Assembly: GCF_033097365.1 (NCBI RefSeq)
Contig: NZ_AP028461.1
Location: 5,084,001 to 5,148,000, forward strand
DNA from: Actinoplanes sichuanensis
GTDB lineage: Bacteria > Actinomycetota > Actinomycetes > Mycobacteriales > Micromonosporaceae
DNA length: 64,000 nucleotides
Reading direction: 5' to 3'
Below, one piece after another: positions 17,838-24,901 of this stretch. A program made the translations under genes and the position numbers. Position 1 is the first letter of the stretch, and every line of letters starts with the position of its first letter. The notes under the pieces are model-generated. The model was given only the letters and a program-made list of their open reading frames with translations. It was not told the origin of the DNA and did no database searches.

Positions 17838-18712
17838 CGGGTCAGCTCCATGTAGGCCTGTTCCAGCGAGGCCCGGTGCGGGGTCAGCTCGTACAGGATC
17901 GCCCCGTGCGACGCCGCGACCTCGCCGATCCGCTCCGCGGCCAGCCCCTCCACGACCAGCGAATCCGCCTCGCGGCTGGTGATCGTCGCACCGGCCGCGG
18001 TCAGCGCGTCCCGCAGGACGTCCGGATCCGGCGAGCGGACCAGGCACCGGTTCGTCCCGGCCCGCGTGATCAGCTCGTCGATGCCGACGTCGGCGAGCAG
18101 CCGCCCGCCGCCGATGATCAGCAGGTGGTCGGCGGTCACCGCGGTCTCGCTCATCAGATGGCTGGACACCAGGATCGTCCGGCCCTGTGCCGCCAGGTCT
18201 TTGAGCAGCGTGCGGATCCAGAGCACGCCGTCCGGGTCGAGGCCGTTGACCGGTTCGTCGAGGATCACCACCGCCGGGTCGCCGAGCAGCGCCGACGCCA
18301 CCCCGAGCCGCTGGCTCATGCCGAGCGAGAACCCACCGGCACGCCGATCGGCCACCGCGCCGAGACCGGCCATCGCAAGAACCTCGGACACCCTCCGGGC
18401 GCCGATCCCGTGGGTACGGGCAAGGCCGGCCAGATGCTGCCGGGCGGTACGCCCGCGGTGCACGGCCCGTCCCTCCAGCAGCGCGCCCACGGCGCAGAGG
18501 GGTGCCGGCTGTGTCCGATAGGGCCGGCCGCCGACGGTGGCCGAGCCGGCGTCGGGCCGGTCCAGGCCGACGATCATCCGCATCGTGGTCGACTTGCCGG
18601 ACCCGTTGGGCCCGAGGAACCCGGTGACCCGCCCCGGCCGAACCGTGAACGACAGCCCGTCGACAGCGGTCGTCGCACCGAAGCGTTTCGTCAATCCCCG
18701 CACTTCAATCAT
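17834..18712 (-). CDS. ABC transporter ATP-binding protein
   Basis: A 292-residue ATPase that opens the four-gene operon. Walker A is GPNGSGKST (34-42), the signature is FSLGMSQRL, Walker B is VVILDEP and the switch histidine is in SSHLMSE. The C-terminal 80 residues form the accessory domain seen in drug- and lantibiotic-type ABC-2 exporters. It pairs with the permease that starts within its stop codon, and the same transcript encodes a kinase and response regulator, so transport and sensing are probably linked. Confidence 0.93.
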   Translation of the reverse strand: MIEVRGLTKRFGATTAVDGLSFTVRPGRVTGFLGPNGSGKSTTMRMIVGLDRPDAGSATVGGRPYRTQPAPLCAVGALLEGRAVHRGRTARQHLAGLARTHGIGARRVSEVLAMAGLGAVADRRAGGFSLGMSQRLGVASALLGDPAVVILDEPVNGLDPDGVLWIRTLLKDLAAQGRTILVSSHLMSETAVTADHLLIIGGGRLLADVGIDELITRAGTNRCLVRSPDPDVLRDALTAAGATITSREADSLVVEGLAAERIGEVAASHGAILYELTPHRASLEQAYMELTR

Positions 18713-18806
18713 GCGGTCGACGCTATGAGCGGACTCCCCCGCGTGGGGAGCGCCCGAGGTCGCGTTCCGGAGCCCGCCGGCTACGACCTGGGTAGCATCC
18801 GGCGGG

Positions 18807-19028
18807 TCAGAAGACGATCGAGGTGACGTCGAACCCGAGCAGGTACGCCACCGACGTGATCGCGATCGCGATGACCATGGCGAACCCGATCAGCAGCCCG
18901 AGCCCCGCCCCACCGATCAGTACGGTCCGCCCGACGGTGAGCGAACTGTCGATGATCGTCCGCCCGAGCGTCGGGTACACGATCGGAGCGGACTGGAAGG
19001 GCGGGAGCGGGATGCGAGATGCGTTCAT
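18807..19028 (-). CDS. Small single-pass or hairpin membrane protein
   Basis: A 73-residue protein with a proline-rich polar N-terminus (MNASRIPLPPFQSAPIVYP) and a long hydrophobic region at about 34-70 (VLIGGAGLGLLIGFAMVIAI and onward). Codons end mostly in G or C, which supports a real gene, but no strong ribosome site precedes ATG 19028. I do not recognise a family. It stands alone, 94 bp from the ABC operon promoter region. Confidence 0.55.
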   Translation of the reverse strand: MNASRIPLPPFQSAPIVYPTLGRTIIDSSLTVGRTVLIGGAGLGLLIGFAMVIAIAITSVAYLLGFDVTSIVF

Positions 19029-19157
19029 GCCGAGAACGATCCACCCGCCACCTCAAGCCGGGCTCCAGCCCTCGTCAAACCCGGCGCAATCGTGAGCGGG
19101 TGTTCACCCGGGGGACGGATTCACGACCGCCGGTTCCCAAACCCCTTGTCGTTGGCC

Positions 19158-19163
19158 TATAGT
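19158..19163 (+). promoter_or_regulatory. -10 element TATAGT
   Basis: TATAGT lies 7 nt before ATG 19171, the spacing expected for a leaderless transcript. No convincing -35 at the usual distance is visible; TTGTCG at 19146 is too close. Confidence 0.35.
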
Positions 19164-19170
19164 CTTGTGC

Positions 19171-19236
19171 ATGGCAGAAAGCTCGCTCACCTGCACTGAT
19201 GTCGGCTGTCCGGGGTGCGTCATGCCGCCCATCTGA
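19171..19236 (+). CDS. Putative 21-residue Cys-rich peptide, leaderless
   Basis: A short open frame, MAESSLTCTDVGCPGCVMPP plus a final isoleucine, with three cysteines. It begins 7 nt after a TATAGT -10 element, so a transcript starting here would be leaderless. It runs convergently into the last 17 bp of the 82-codon gene on the other strand. Codon third positions are only weakly G/C biased and the length is minimal, so coding is uncertain. If real, it could be a small metal-binding or signalling peptide. No modification enzyme is encoded next to it. Confidence 0.3.
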   Translation: MAESSLTCTDVGCPGCVMPPI

Positions 19237-19468
19237 CGAAGCGCTCCACCAGCTCGCCCACCGGCTCGTGGCGCAGCGGCCCCATCACGGCGTGCTCCAG
19301 CTCGTTCCACATCCGGATGGCCAGCTGCGGGTGGTCGTGACCCATGGTGACGATCAGATATTCGCGGGCCGGGTCGCACGGCCACGGCTTCAGGCAACAC
19401 AGGCACTGGTACGACGTACGGTCCGCCTGGTGGGCCAGGCCCATCTCCTCAACGGTCACGACGACCAC
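19220..19468 (-). CDS. Small hypothetical protein with a CLCC motif
   Basis: An 82-residue protein with three clustered cysteines (YQCLCCLKPWPC contributes four in total) in its first 35 residues and a conserved-looking acidic C-terminal part. The start codon is GTG 19468, within the end of the upstream 52-codon gene (20-bp overlap), which suggests translational coupling; ATG 19444 is an alternative. I do not recognise a family. Proteins like it occur beside XRE/DUF397 pairs in Micromonosporaceae as far as I recall, but that is from memory. Confidence 0.6.
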   Translation of the reverse strand: MVVVTVEEMGLAHQADRTSYQCLCCLKPWPCDPAREYLIVTMGHDHPQLAIRMWNELEHAVMGPLRHEPVGELVERFVRWAA

Positions 19469-19607
19469 GCGCCACGGGCTCGGGCCGGCAGACCATGCAG
19501 TCGAGGGTTCGGCCGCATTCCGGGCACCATCGGCCCCGATTTCGTCCGCACATCAGGCCGGCGATCAAGCCGGTGCAGAGTCCCACAATCGCAGCGATGG
19601 CGAACAT
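19449..19607 (-). CDS. Small membrane protein with zinc-knuckle cysteines
   Basis: A 52-residue protein. ATG 19607 follows GGGAGGG at close spacing, which decides the start over a longer reading. Residues 1-20 form one membrane helix (MFAIAAIVGLCTGLIAGLMC). The cytosolic tail has W-C-x2-C and C-x2-C (WCPEC, CMVC), a likely zinc site. It overlaps the start of the 82-codon gene downstream and is divergent from the XRE regulator at 19804. Confidence 0.6.
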   Translation of the reverse strand: MFAIAAIVGLCTGLIAGLMCGRNRGRWCPECGRTLDCMVCRPEPVARGRRDR

Positions 19608-19803
19608 CGTCCCTCCCGAGTGGTCGGCTACGTCTTGCGGGTTCCGATATTCGACGTTTCGGATTTCCGATGGCAACGCCTCAGACCAACTTTTTCGATT
19701 TGATCAAGGCAATTCACCCCGATAGACAAACGACCTATCAGAATGACGCTCGACACCTTCCAATCTGTAACCCCGACACCTCTCAGAAAGAACAGGGGAA
19801 CAT

Positions 19804-20694
19804 GTGTCAACGTCCACCACCGTCGGTTCCACCATTCCCCGCCGAACTCTCGGGATCGCTTTACGCCGAGCGCGTGAGGATGCTCGGGTCACCATGACCG
19901 ACGCGGCCGAGGTGATCGGCCAGACCGTGCAGAGTCTGCGCCGCATCGAGCACGGCGCCGTCTCCACACCCAAGGGAAAGGTCACCCTGCTGTGCCGCTA
20001 CTACGGCGTCCCGGAGACCACGCGCACCGTCCTGGAACAACTCGCCGGCGAGACCCGCGCCAAGGGCTGGTGGCACTCGTACGGCGACGTCGTCCCAGCG
20101 TGGTTCGAGCTCTACGTCGCCCTGGAGCAGACCGCTGACCGGATCCGGACCTTCGAACCGTGGCTGATGCCCGGCCTCCTCCAGGACGTCGGGTACATGG
20201 AGGCGGCGATCCGGGCCGTCGAGCCGGACCTGCGCCCCGAGCAGATCGCCGCCCTCGTCAAGGTGCGCCGGTCCCGCCAGCGACAGCTGACCCGGGCGTT
20301 CCCGGCACCACCCCGATTCGAGGCGATCATCGCCGAGTCGGTTCTGCTCGCCGAGTTACCGGCCGGCGTGATGCGGGCCCAGATCTGGCACCTATTGCAG
20401 GCGACCGAACTGCCCCATGTCTCCCTACGGGTGATTCCACTCTCCGCGGGTCTACATCGGGCGTCGGTCACCGGAGCATTCGGTTTACTGGACTTCGCAG
20501 CCGAGCACGGGAATACGCCACCCAGCACCGTTTACAGCGAGAGCCAGACCGGCGCAATTTATCTAGACAAACCCGCCGAGATAGCTGTATATATGGACGT
20601 ATGGGCGGCTGTGGAAAACGCCGCACTCACCGAATCCCAATCGGTAGAGTCAATGTCACGAAGGTTGAAGGAGCTGAACGATCATGAATGCTGA
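19804..20694 (+). CDS. XRE family regulator with DUF5753 (WhiJ-like)
   Basis: A 296-residue regulator. An XRE helix-turn-helix occupies about residues 17-70 (LGIALRRAREDARVTMTDAA, VQSLRRIEHG). The rest is the DUF5753 effector domain (WFELYVALEQTADRIRTFEP, LMPGLLQDVGYMEAAI, RRSRQRQLTR, GAIYLDKPAEIAVY). Start GTG 19804 is in frame with the HTH; the ATG two bases earlier is not. Its last 11 bp overlap the DUF397 gene, the usual pairing. WhiJ-like regulators act in development and antibiotic control and are modulated by their DUF397 partners. The upstream intergenic region is noticeably A/T-rich. Confidence 0.92.
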   Translation: MSTSTTVGSTIPRRTLGIALRRAREDARVTMTDAAEVIGQTVQSLRRIEHGAVSTPKGKVTLLCRYYGVPETTRTVLEQLAGETRAKGWWHSYGDVVPAWFELYVALEQTADRIRTFEPWLMPGLLQDVGYMEAAIRAVEPDLRPEQIAALVKVRRSRQRQLTRAFPAPPRFEAIIAESVLLAELPAGVMRAQIWHLLQATELPHVSLRVIPLSAGLHRASVTGAFGLLDFAAEHGNTPPSTVYSESQTGAIYLDKPAEIAVYMDVWAAVENAALTESQSVESMSRRLKELNDHEC

Positions 20695-20896
20695 TCTCAC
20701 CGGTGCAGAATGGCGCAAGTCGGCCCGATCCGGCGGCAGCGGTAACTGTGTCGAGGTCGCTCTCGACCTGCCGAACGCACCCGGCAGCGTCGCGGTCCGG
20801 CACAGCCAGCGGCCAGGGGCCGAGGTGATCGTCTACACCGACTCGGAGTGGGCCGCGTTCGTCGACGGCGTGCGCGACGGCGAGTTCGACAAGTAG
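20684..20896 (+). CDS. DUF397 domain protein
   Basis: A 70-residue acidic protein with the DUF397 hallmarks W-R-K-S-x-x-S (WRKSARSGGSGNCVEVA), V-A-V-R-H-S and a C-terminal W-A-A-F-x-x-G. It overlaps the XRE gene by 11 bp and is surely co-translated. In characterised WhiJ/AbaA-like loci the small partner modulates the DNA-binding protein. A perfect hairpin follows the stop. Confidence 0.92.
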   Translation: MNADLTGAEWRKSARSGGSGNCVEVALDLPNAPGSVAVRHSQRPGAEVIVYTDSEWAAFVDGVRDGEFDK

Positions 20897-20902
20897 TCAC
20901 CG

Positions 20903-20940
20903 GGCCGGTCCGGTGGTGGGCGCCCGCCACCGGACCGGCC
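20903..20940 (+). terminator. Strong hairpin terminator
   Basis: Perfect 14-bp arms GGCCGGTCCGGTGG (20903-20916) and CCACCGGACCGGCC (20927-20940) with a 10-nt loop, 6 nt after the DUF397 stop. Confidence 0.75.
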
Positions 20941-21043
20941 TGACATCGAGCGACTTCTTGCGTACCCCGGAAAACGCCGTAACGTCGACCCGACGCGGAC
21001 CGTGACCAATCCGCCCCGCAGTAGGCTCTCACCGGGGGGGTGG

Positions 21044-22099
21044 GTGATCTTGGTGGCGCGTGGTTCCTGGCAGCCCCCTCGTCGGGCCGACCACACCGCG
21101 ATCGTGGGTTGCGACCTGTTCGTCGACGGGGTGTCCGTCGAGAGTCCCGGTTCGACCGCCGACCTCGAGCAGCTGCACGAGAGGGCGCGGGAGCACGATG
21201 ACGGCTTCGTCTGGCTCGACCTGCACGAGCCGACCGAGGCGGCGCTGACCAGGGTCGCCGGGGTGTTCGGGCTGCATCCGCTCGCCGTCGAGGATGTTCT
21301 GCACCGTGAGCAGCGGGTGAAGATCGAGCGCTACGACGACGTGGTGTTCCTGGTGATCCGGGCCGCGCACTATGCCGAGCACGAGCAGTTCACCGCCACC
21401 AGCGAGATCGTCAGTACCGGGTTCGTCAGACTGTTCGTCGGTCCACATTTCGTGATCGCGGTCCGGCAGGGCACCGTCATGGAGCTCAGCTCGCTGCGGT
21501 TCGAGTTGAGCGCCGGCGAGAAGCGGCTCGCCGGCGGCCCCTGGTCGGTGGTGCACGAGATCCTGGACCGGCTCGTCGACGTGTACGGCGATGTCGCGGC
21601 GGCACTGCAGACCGACGTCGACCTGATCGAGGCGGCCGTCTTCACCCCCGGGCGCGAGGTCGCGATCGAGCAGATCTACCAGCTCAAACGGCAGCTGTTG
21701 CGGTTCAAGGCGGCGGTGCTCCCGCTGCACCGGCCGCTCGCCGCGCTGGTCGGGAGCCAGTTCGCCGACCTGCCCAAGGAGACCCGCCGCTATCTGCGTG
21801 ACGTCGCCGATCACCACACGTCGGCGGTCGAGGAGGTGGTCGCCCTCGACGAGGTGCTCAACGCGCTGCTCCAGGCCCGCCTGACCCAGCTGAGCGTGAA
21901 CCAGAACAACGACATGCGCCGTATCGCCTCCTGGGCCGCGATCGCCGCGCTGGTCACCACCATCGCCGGCGTCTACGGCATGAACTTCGCCTACATGCCC
22001 GAGCTGAGCTGGCGGTACGGCTATCCGAGCGTGGCCCTCTTCATGCTGATCAGCGTGTCCGTCCTCTACCGGGCCCTGCGCCGGGCCGGCTGGTTGTAG
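21044..22099 (+). CDS. corA: CorA family Mg2+/Co2+ transporter
   Basis: A 351-residue protein with the CorA architecture: a cytosolic alpha/beta N-terminal funnel (WLDLHEPTEA, LAVEDVLHREQRVKIERYDD), long helices, then two C-terminal membrane helices with the selectivity motif YGMNF (GMN at about 312-314) and MPEL in the loop. It forms pentameric channels for divalent cations in this family. The start is uncertain: GTG 21044 and GTG 21053 both follow GGGGGGG (21034-21040), while GTG 21002 has no ribosome site. It stands alone after the DUF397 terminator. Confidence 0.9.
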   Translation: MILVARGSWQPPRRADHTAIVGCDLFVDGVSVESPGSTADLEQLHERAREHDDGFVWLDLHEPTEAALTRVAGVFGLHPLAVEDVLHREQRVKIERYDDVVFLVIRAAHYAEHEQFTATSEIVSTGFVRLFVGPHFVIAVRQGTVMELSSLRFELSAGEKRLAGGPWSVVHEILDRLVDVYGDVAAALQTDVDLIEAAVFTPGREVAIEQIYQLKRQLLRFKAAVLPLHRPLAALVGSQFADLPKETRRYLRDVADHHTSAVEEVVALDEVLNALLQARLTQLSVNQNNDMRRIASWAAIAALVTTIAGVYGMNFAYMPELSWRYGYPSVALFMLISVSVLYRALRRAGWL

Positions 22100-22135
22100 A
22101 GCCCGTGTCGTGGTCCGGCATGCCAGGATGGGCGC

Positions 22136-22885
22136 ATGCTTGTCGATCAGCTCGTCGAGACCCTCCGAATCGATGGGGAGAGACTGGCCGGGGCGGCCGA
22201 GCGGGCCGGTCTCGATGCCACCGTGCCGACCTGCCCCGGCTGGCGGGTGACGGACCTGGTGCGGCACATCGGCGGTGTGCACCGATGGGCGACCGCCCAC
22301 GTCGTCGAGCAGCGCCGAAACCCGTTCGGGCCGGATGACGAACGCGGCTTCTTCACCGCACCCGACGACGACGGGCTGCTCGACTGGTTCCGGGACGGGC
22401 ACCGCGCCCTGACCGTCGCCCTCGGCGCCGCCGACCCGCGGCTCGACTGCTGGACTTTCCTGCCGGCCGGGTCGCCACTGGAGTTCTGGGCCCGACGACA
22501 GGCCCACGAGACCGCCATCCACCGCGCGGACGCCGAGTCCGCCATCGGCGCCCGACCGCAGTGGCGTCCCGAGTTCGCCGCCAACGGTGTCGACGAGATC
22601 CTGAACTGCTTCTTCCAGCGCCGGCCGGAGCGGCTCGCCGCCGACCCGCCGCGGAGCGTGTCCCTGCGCGCCACCGACATCGAACAGTCCTGGACGATCC
22701 GGATGGAGCGGGACCGGCTGTACGTCGACGCGGGTCACCGGTCCGCCGACCTCGATCTCAGCGGCCCCGTGTCGCTGCTCTACCTGCTGCTGTGGAACCG
22801 CACCGGCACCGAGGACCTGACCGTCGACGGTGACCCGGAGGTCTGGGAGTCCTGGCGCAACCGAGCCACCATCACCTGGAGCTGA
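22136..22885 (+). CDS. Maleylpyruvate isomerase family mycothiol-dependent enzyme
   Basis: A 249-residue DinB/MDMPI-fold protein. The N-terminal four-helix bundle (LAGAAERAGLDATVPTCPGW, VRHIGGVHRWA, HETAIHRADAE) supplies the metal-binding histidines of mycothiol-dependent enzymes, and the C-terminal part matches the MDMPI C domain (SLRATDIEQSWTIRM, GPVSLLYLLLWNR). Such enzymes use mycothiol for isomerisation or conjugation; the substrate is unknown. ATG 22136 lies 6 nt after CAGGAT, suggesting a leaderless start. It is followed after 2 nt by the homocysteine methyltransferase gene. Confidence 0.85.
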   Translation: MLVDQLVETLRIDGERLAGAAERAGLDATVPTCPGWRVTDLVRHIGGVHRWATAHVVEQRRNPFGPDDERGFFTAPDDDGLLDWFRDGHRALTVALGAADPRLDCWTFLPAGSPLEFWARRQAHETAIHRADAESAIGARPQWRPEFAANGVDEILNCFFQRRPERLAADPPRSVSLRATDIEQSWTIRMERDRLYVDAGHRSADLDLSGPVSLLYLLLWNRTGTEDLTVDGDPEVWESWRNRATITWS

Positions 22886-22887
22886 CC

Positions 22888-23790
22888 GTGGAATCGCTGG
22901 CCACCGCGCTGTCCGCCGGTCCCGTCGTGCTGGACGGCGGCCTGGCCACCGAACTCGCCGCCGCCGGTCACGACCTGTCCGACCATCTGTGGTCGGCCCG
23001 GCTGCTGCACGACCAGCCGGAGGCGATCATCGCCGCCCACCTGGCGTTCCTGCGGGCCGGGGCACAGGTCGTGATCACCGCGAGCTATCAGGCCACCTTC
23101 GAGGGGCTGGCGCGGGCCGGGTTCGACGACCGGGCGGCGACCACGCTGCTCACCCGGAGTGTCACGCTGGCCCGGGAGGCTCGGCAGCGGGTCGAGACCG
23201 CGGGGCCGCTCTGGGTGGCGGCGTCGGTCGGGCCGTATGGCGCGATGCTGGCCGATGGTTCGGAGTATCGCGGACGCTACGGCCTGAGTGTCGACGAGCT
23301 GGTCCGGTTCCACCGGCGGCGGATGGCGGTGCTGGCCGAGGCGGGTGCGGACGTGCTGGCGCTGGAGACGGTTCCGGACGTGGTCGAGGCCGAGGCGATG
23401 CTGCGGGTGGTCCAGGAGTCGGGGACACCGGCGTGGCTGTCGTACACGATCGACGGCGACCGGACCCGGGCCGGCCAGCCCCTCGAGGAGGCGTTCCGGC
23501 TGGCCGCCGATGTGCCCGAGGTGATCGCGGTCGGCGTGAACTGCAGCGATCCGGGCGATGTGGCGCACGCGACCGCGGTGGCCGCCGAGGTGACCGGCAA
23601 GCCGGTGGTGGCCTACCCGAACAGCGGCGAGATCTGGGACGCCACCGCCCGCACCTGGACCGGTGAGCCGGGTTGGGGCCCGGAGCCGGTGCGCACGTGG
23701 ATCGACGCCGGCGCCCGCCTGGTCGGCGGCTGCTGCCGGGTGACCCCGGCGCAGATCACGGACCTATCCACCCACCTGCGGAGACGATAG
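22888..23790 (+). CDS. mmuM: Homocysteine S-methyltransferase
   Basis: A 300-residue TIM-barrel enzyme that transfers a methyl group from S-methylmethionine or SAM to homocysteine. The three zinc cysteines are present: C219 in GVNCSDP and C282/C283 in GGCCRVTP. Other family motifs are LDGGLATEL, ITASYQATFEGLARAG and LALETVPDVVEAEA. GTG 22888 begins 2 nt after the upstream stop, so the two genes are co-transcribed. Length is normal for YagD/MmuM. Confidence 0.92.
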   Translation: MESLATALSAGPVVLDGGLATELAAAGHDLSDHLWSARLLHDQPEAIIAAHLAFLRAGAQVVITASYQATFEGLARAGFDDRAATTLLTRSVTLAREARQRVETAGPLWVAASVGPYGAMLADGSEYRGRYGLSVDELVRFHRRRMAVLAEAGADVLALETVPDVVEAEAMLRVVQESGTPAWLSYTIDGDRTRAGQPLEEAFRLAADVPEVIAVGVNCSDPGDVAHATAVAAEVTGKPVVAYPNSGEIWDATARTWTGEPGWGPEPVRTWIDAGARLVGGCCRVTPAQITDLSTHLRRR

Positions 23791-23832
23791 GCTGCCGATC
23801 CACAATGGATCGACGGCTGCAGACGGGTGGAC

Positions 23833-24066
23833 ATGGACTCAACGATCGTTGTCGCATTCGTCACCTCGATTTCGAGTCTGTTCGTCGCCGTCGGGTCAGC
23901 CATCTGGTCCAGACAGAACCAGCGGGATCTGGGCCGCCAGCAGACTGCACTCGAACAACTGAAAGACGATCATGCCCGCCGGATCCGGGACGAGGATCGC
24001 GGTCGTGGATGGGTGACCTCGTCGCAGATCTGCACGCTCCGGACGTACACCGGAATCCGCGTTTGA
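23833..24066 (+). CDS. Small membrane-anchored coiled-coil protein, possibly frameshifted
   Basis: A 77-residue frame from ATG 23833 (GTG 23827 is possible). One membrane helix lies at about residues 3-24 (IVVAFVTSISSLFVAVGSAI), followed by a charged coiled coil (NQRDLGRQQTALEQLKDDHA). The last 20 residues look unlike a protein end. Well-formed coding sequence resumes in another frame from 24009, so the original gene may have spanned 23833-24185 with a one-base shift near 23995-24005. No family is recognised. Confidence 0.5.
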   Translation: MDSTIVVAFVTSISSLFVAVGSAIWSRQNQRDLGRQQTALEQLKDDHARRIRDEDRGRGWVTSSQICTLRTYTGIRV

Positions 24067-24185
24067 AGGCCCTGCAGGATCTGCTGTCGCAACTGGTCCG
24101 CAAGCTCGACGACGAGAAGGTCCTCGTCCATGTCGACGAGGATCGCCAGGTTGTCGCCCCGGGATGGATCGCCCGGTCGGCGTGA
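24009..24185 (+). CDS. Short ORF continuing the preceding gene in another frame
   Basis: A 58-residue frame starting MGDLVADLHAPDVHRNPRLK, with regular heptads (LKALQDLLSQLVRKLDDEKV) and a G/C-rich third position. It overlaps the 77-codon frame by 58 bp. It is either a separate, coupled gene or the C-terminal half of the protein begun at 23833. Joined, they would give a protein of about 117 residues with a membrane anchor and two helices. It ends 7 bp before the convergent gene. Confidence 0.4.
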   Translation: MGDLVADLHAPDVHRNPRLKALQDLLSQLVRKLDDEKVLVHVDEDRQVVAPGWIARSA

Positions 24186-24192
24186 GTGGTTC

Positions 24193-24831
24193 TCAGGTGG
24201 CCGGTTTGCTGATCGCCTCGATGTACAGCCGGTAGGCGAGGGGCGCCAGCTGCTCCTGCCCGGCGACCTCGGTGAATTTGATCGGCCGCGGCCAGCCTCC
24301 GTTGTGCCGGAAGGCGAAGACGGTGCGTGCCTTGGCGCCGACGACCTTGACCTGCATCTGGAGTGGTACGCCCATGCCGTCGATGCGGTCGAGCCGGTGC
24401 CACGGGATGGTGCGGATGACCCGGCCGGACGGGCCGGTGGCGACGTAACCGCCCGGGTAGAGGTAGATGGCGCGGCGGGTGACGTTGCCGATCGCGAGTT
24501 GCGCGAGCAGGTAGGCGAGCCCACCGCCGACGACCGTGTAGATCAGGACGACCAGCCACTCCGGTTCGCGGCCGGAGCCGGCCAGATACATGCCGATCGA
24601 CGCCAGCATGACCAGCAGCAGGCCGGCGACCATGGCGAAGTAGGCCCAGGTGATGATCGCGAAGACCCGGGCGTTGGGGTGCCGGAACCGTTGCACCAGC
24701 GGTCCGAGGTCGGCGGTCTCGGCGGCGTTGTGGACGCGGGGCGGAACGGTTTCTGGCACAGGCACTCCCGAGGGCGGCGACGTCGCGGCCAGCGTAGACA
24801 GCCGATGCCACCATGCATCGAAGTTTGTCAT
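24193..24831 (-). CDS. Membrane protein with a PH-like C-terminal domain
   Basis: A 212-residue protein. After about 50 polar residues come two membrane helices (about 57-82 and 90-112), then a soluble beta-rich domain (YLYPGGYVATGPSGRVIRTI, WHRLDRIDGMGVPLQMQVKV) like bacterial PH domains, ending in a helix. No named family is certain. It faces the small coiled-coil gene convergently and is divergent from the pectate lyase gene, whose start lies 70 bp away. Confidence 0.75.
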   Translation of the reverse strand: MTNFDAWWHRLSTLAATSPPSGVPVPETVPPRVHNAAETADLGPLVQRFRHPNARVFAIITWAYFAMVAGLLLVMLASIGMYLAGSGREPEWLVVLIYTVVGGGLAYLLAQLAIGNVTRRAIYLYPGGYVATGPSGRVIRTIPWHRLDRIDGMGVPLQMQVKVVGAKARTVFAFRHNGGWPRPIKFTEVAGQEQLAPLAYRLYIEAISKPAT

Positions 24832-24901
24832 TTCCTGTTATCCGGGCGCGCCTCCCGCATCTGCAACTCGAAGGCAACTCCCCGTCCCCCAGGAGAGCAC
24901 C

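Noticed and set aside
21029..22738. A 569-codon minus-strand frame opposite corA and the isomerase gene
   Set aside because: No domain or ribosome site; Arg/Gly/Asp-rich shadow composition.
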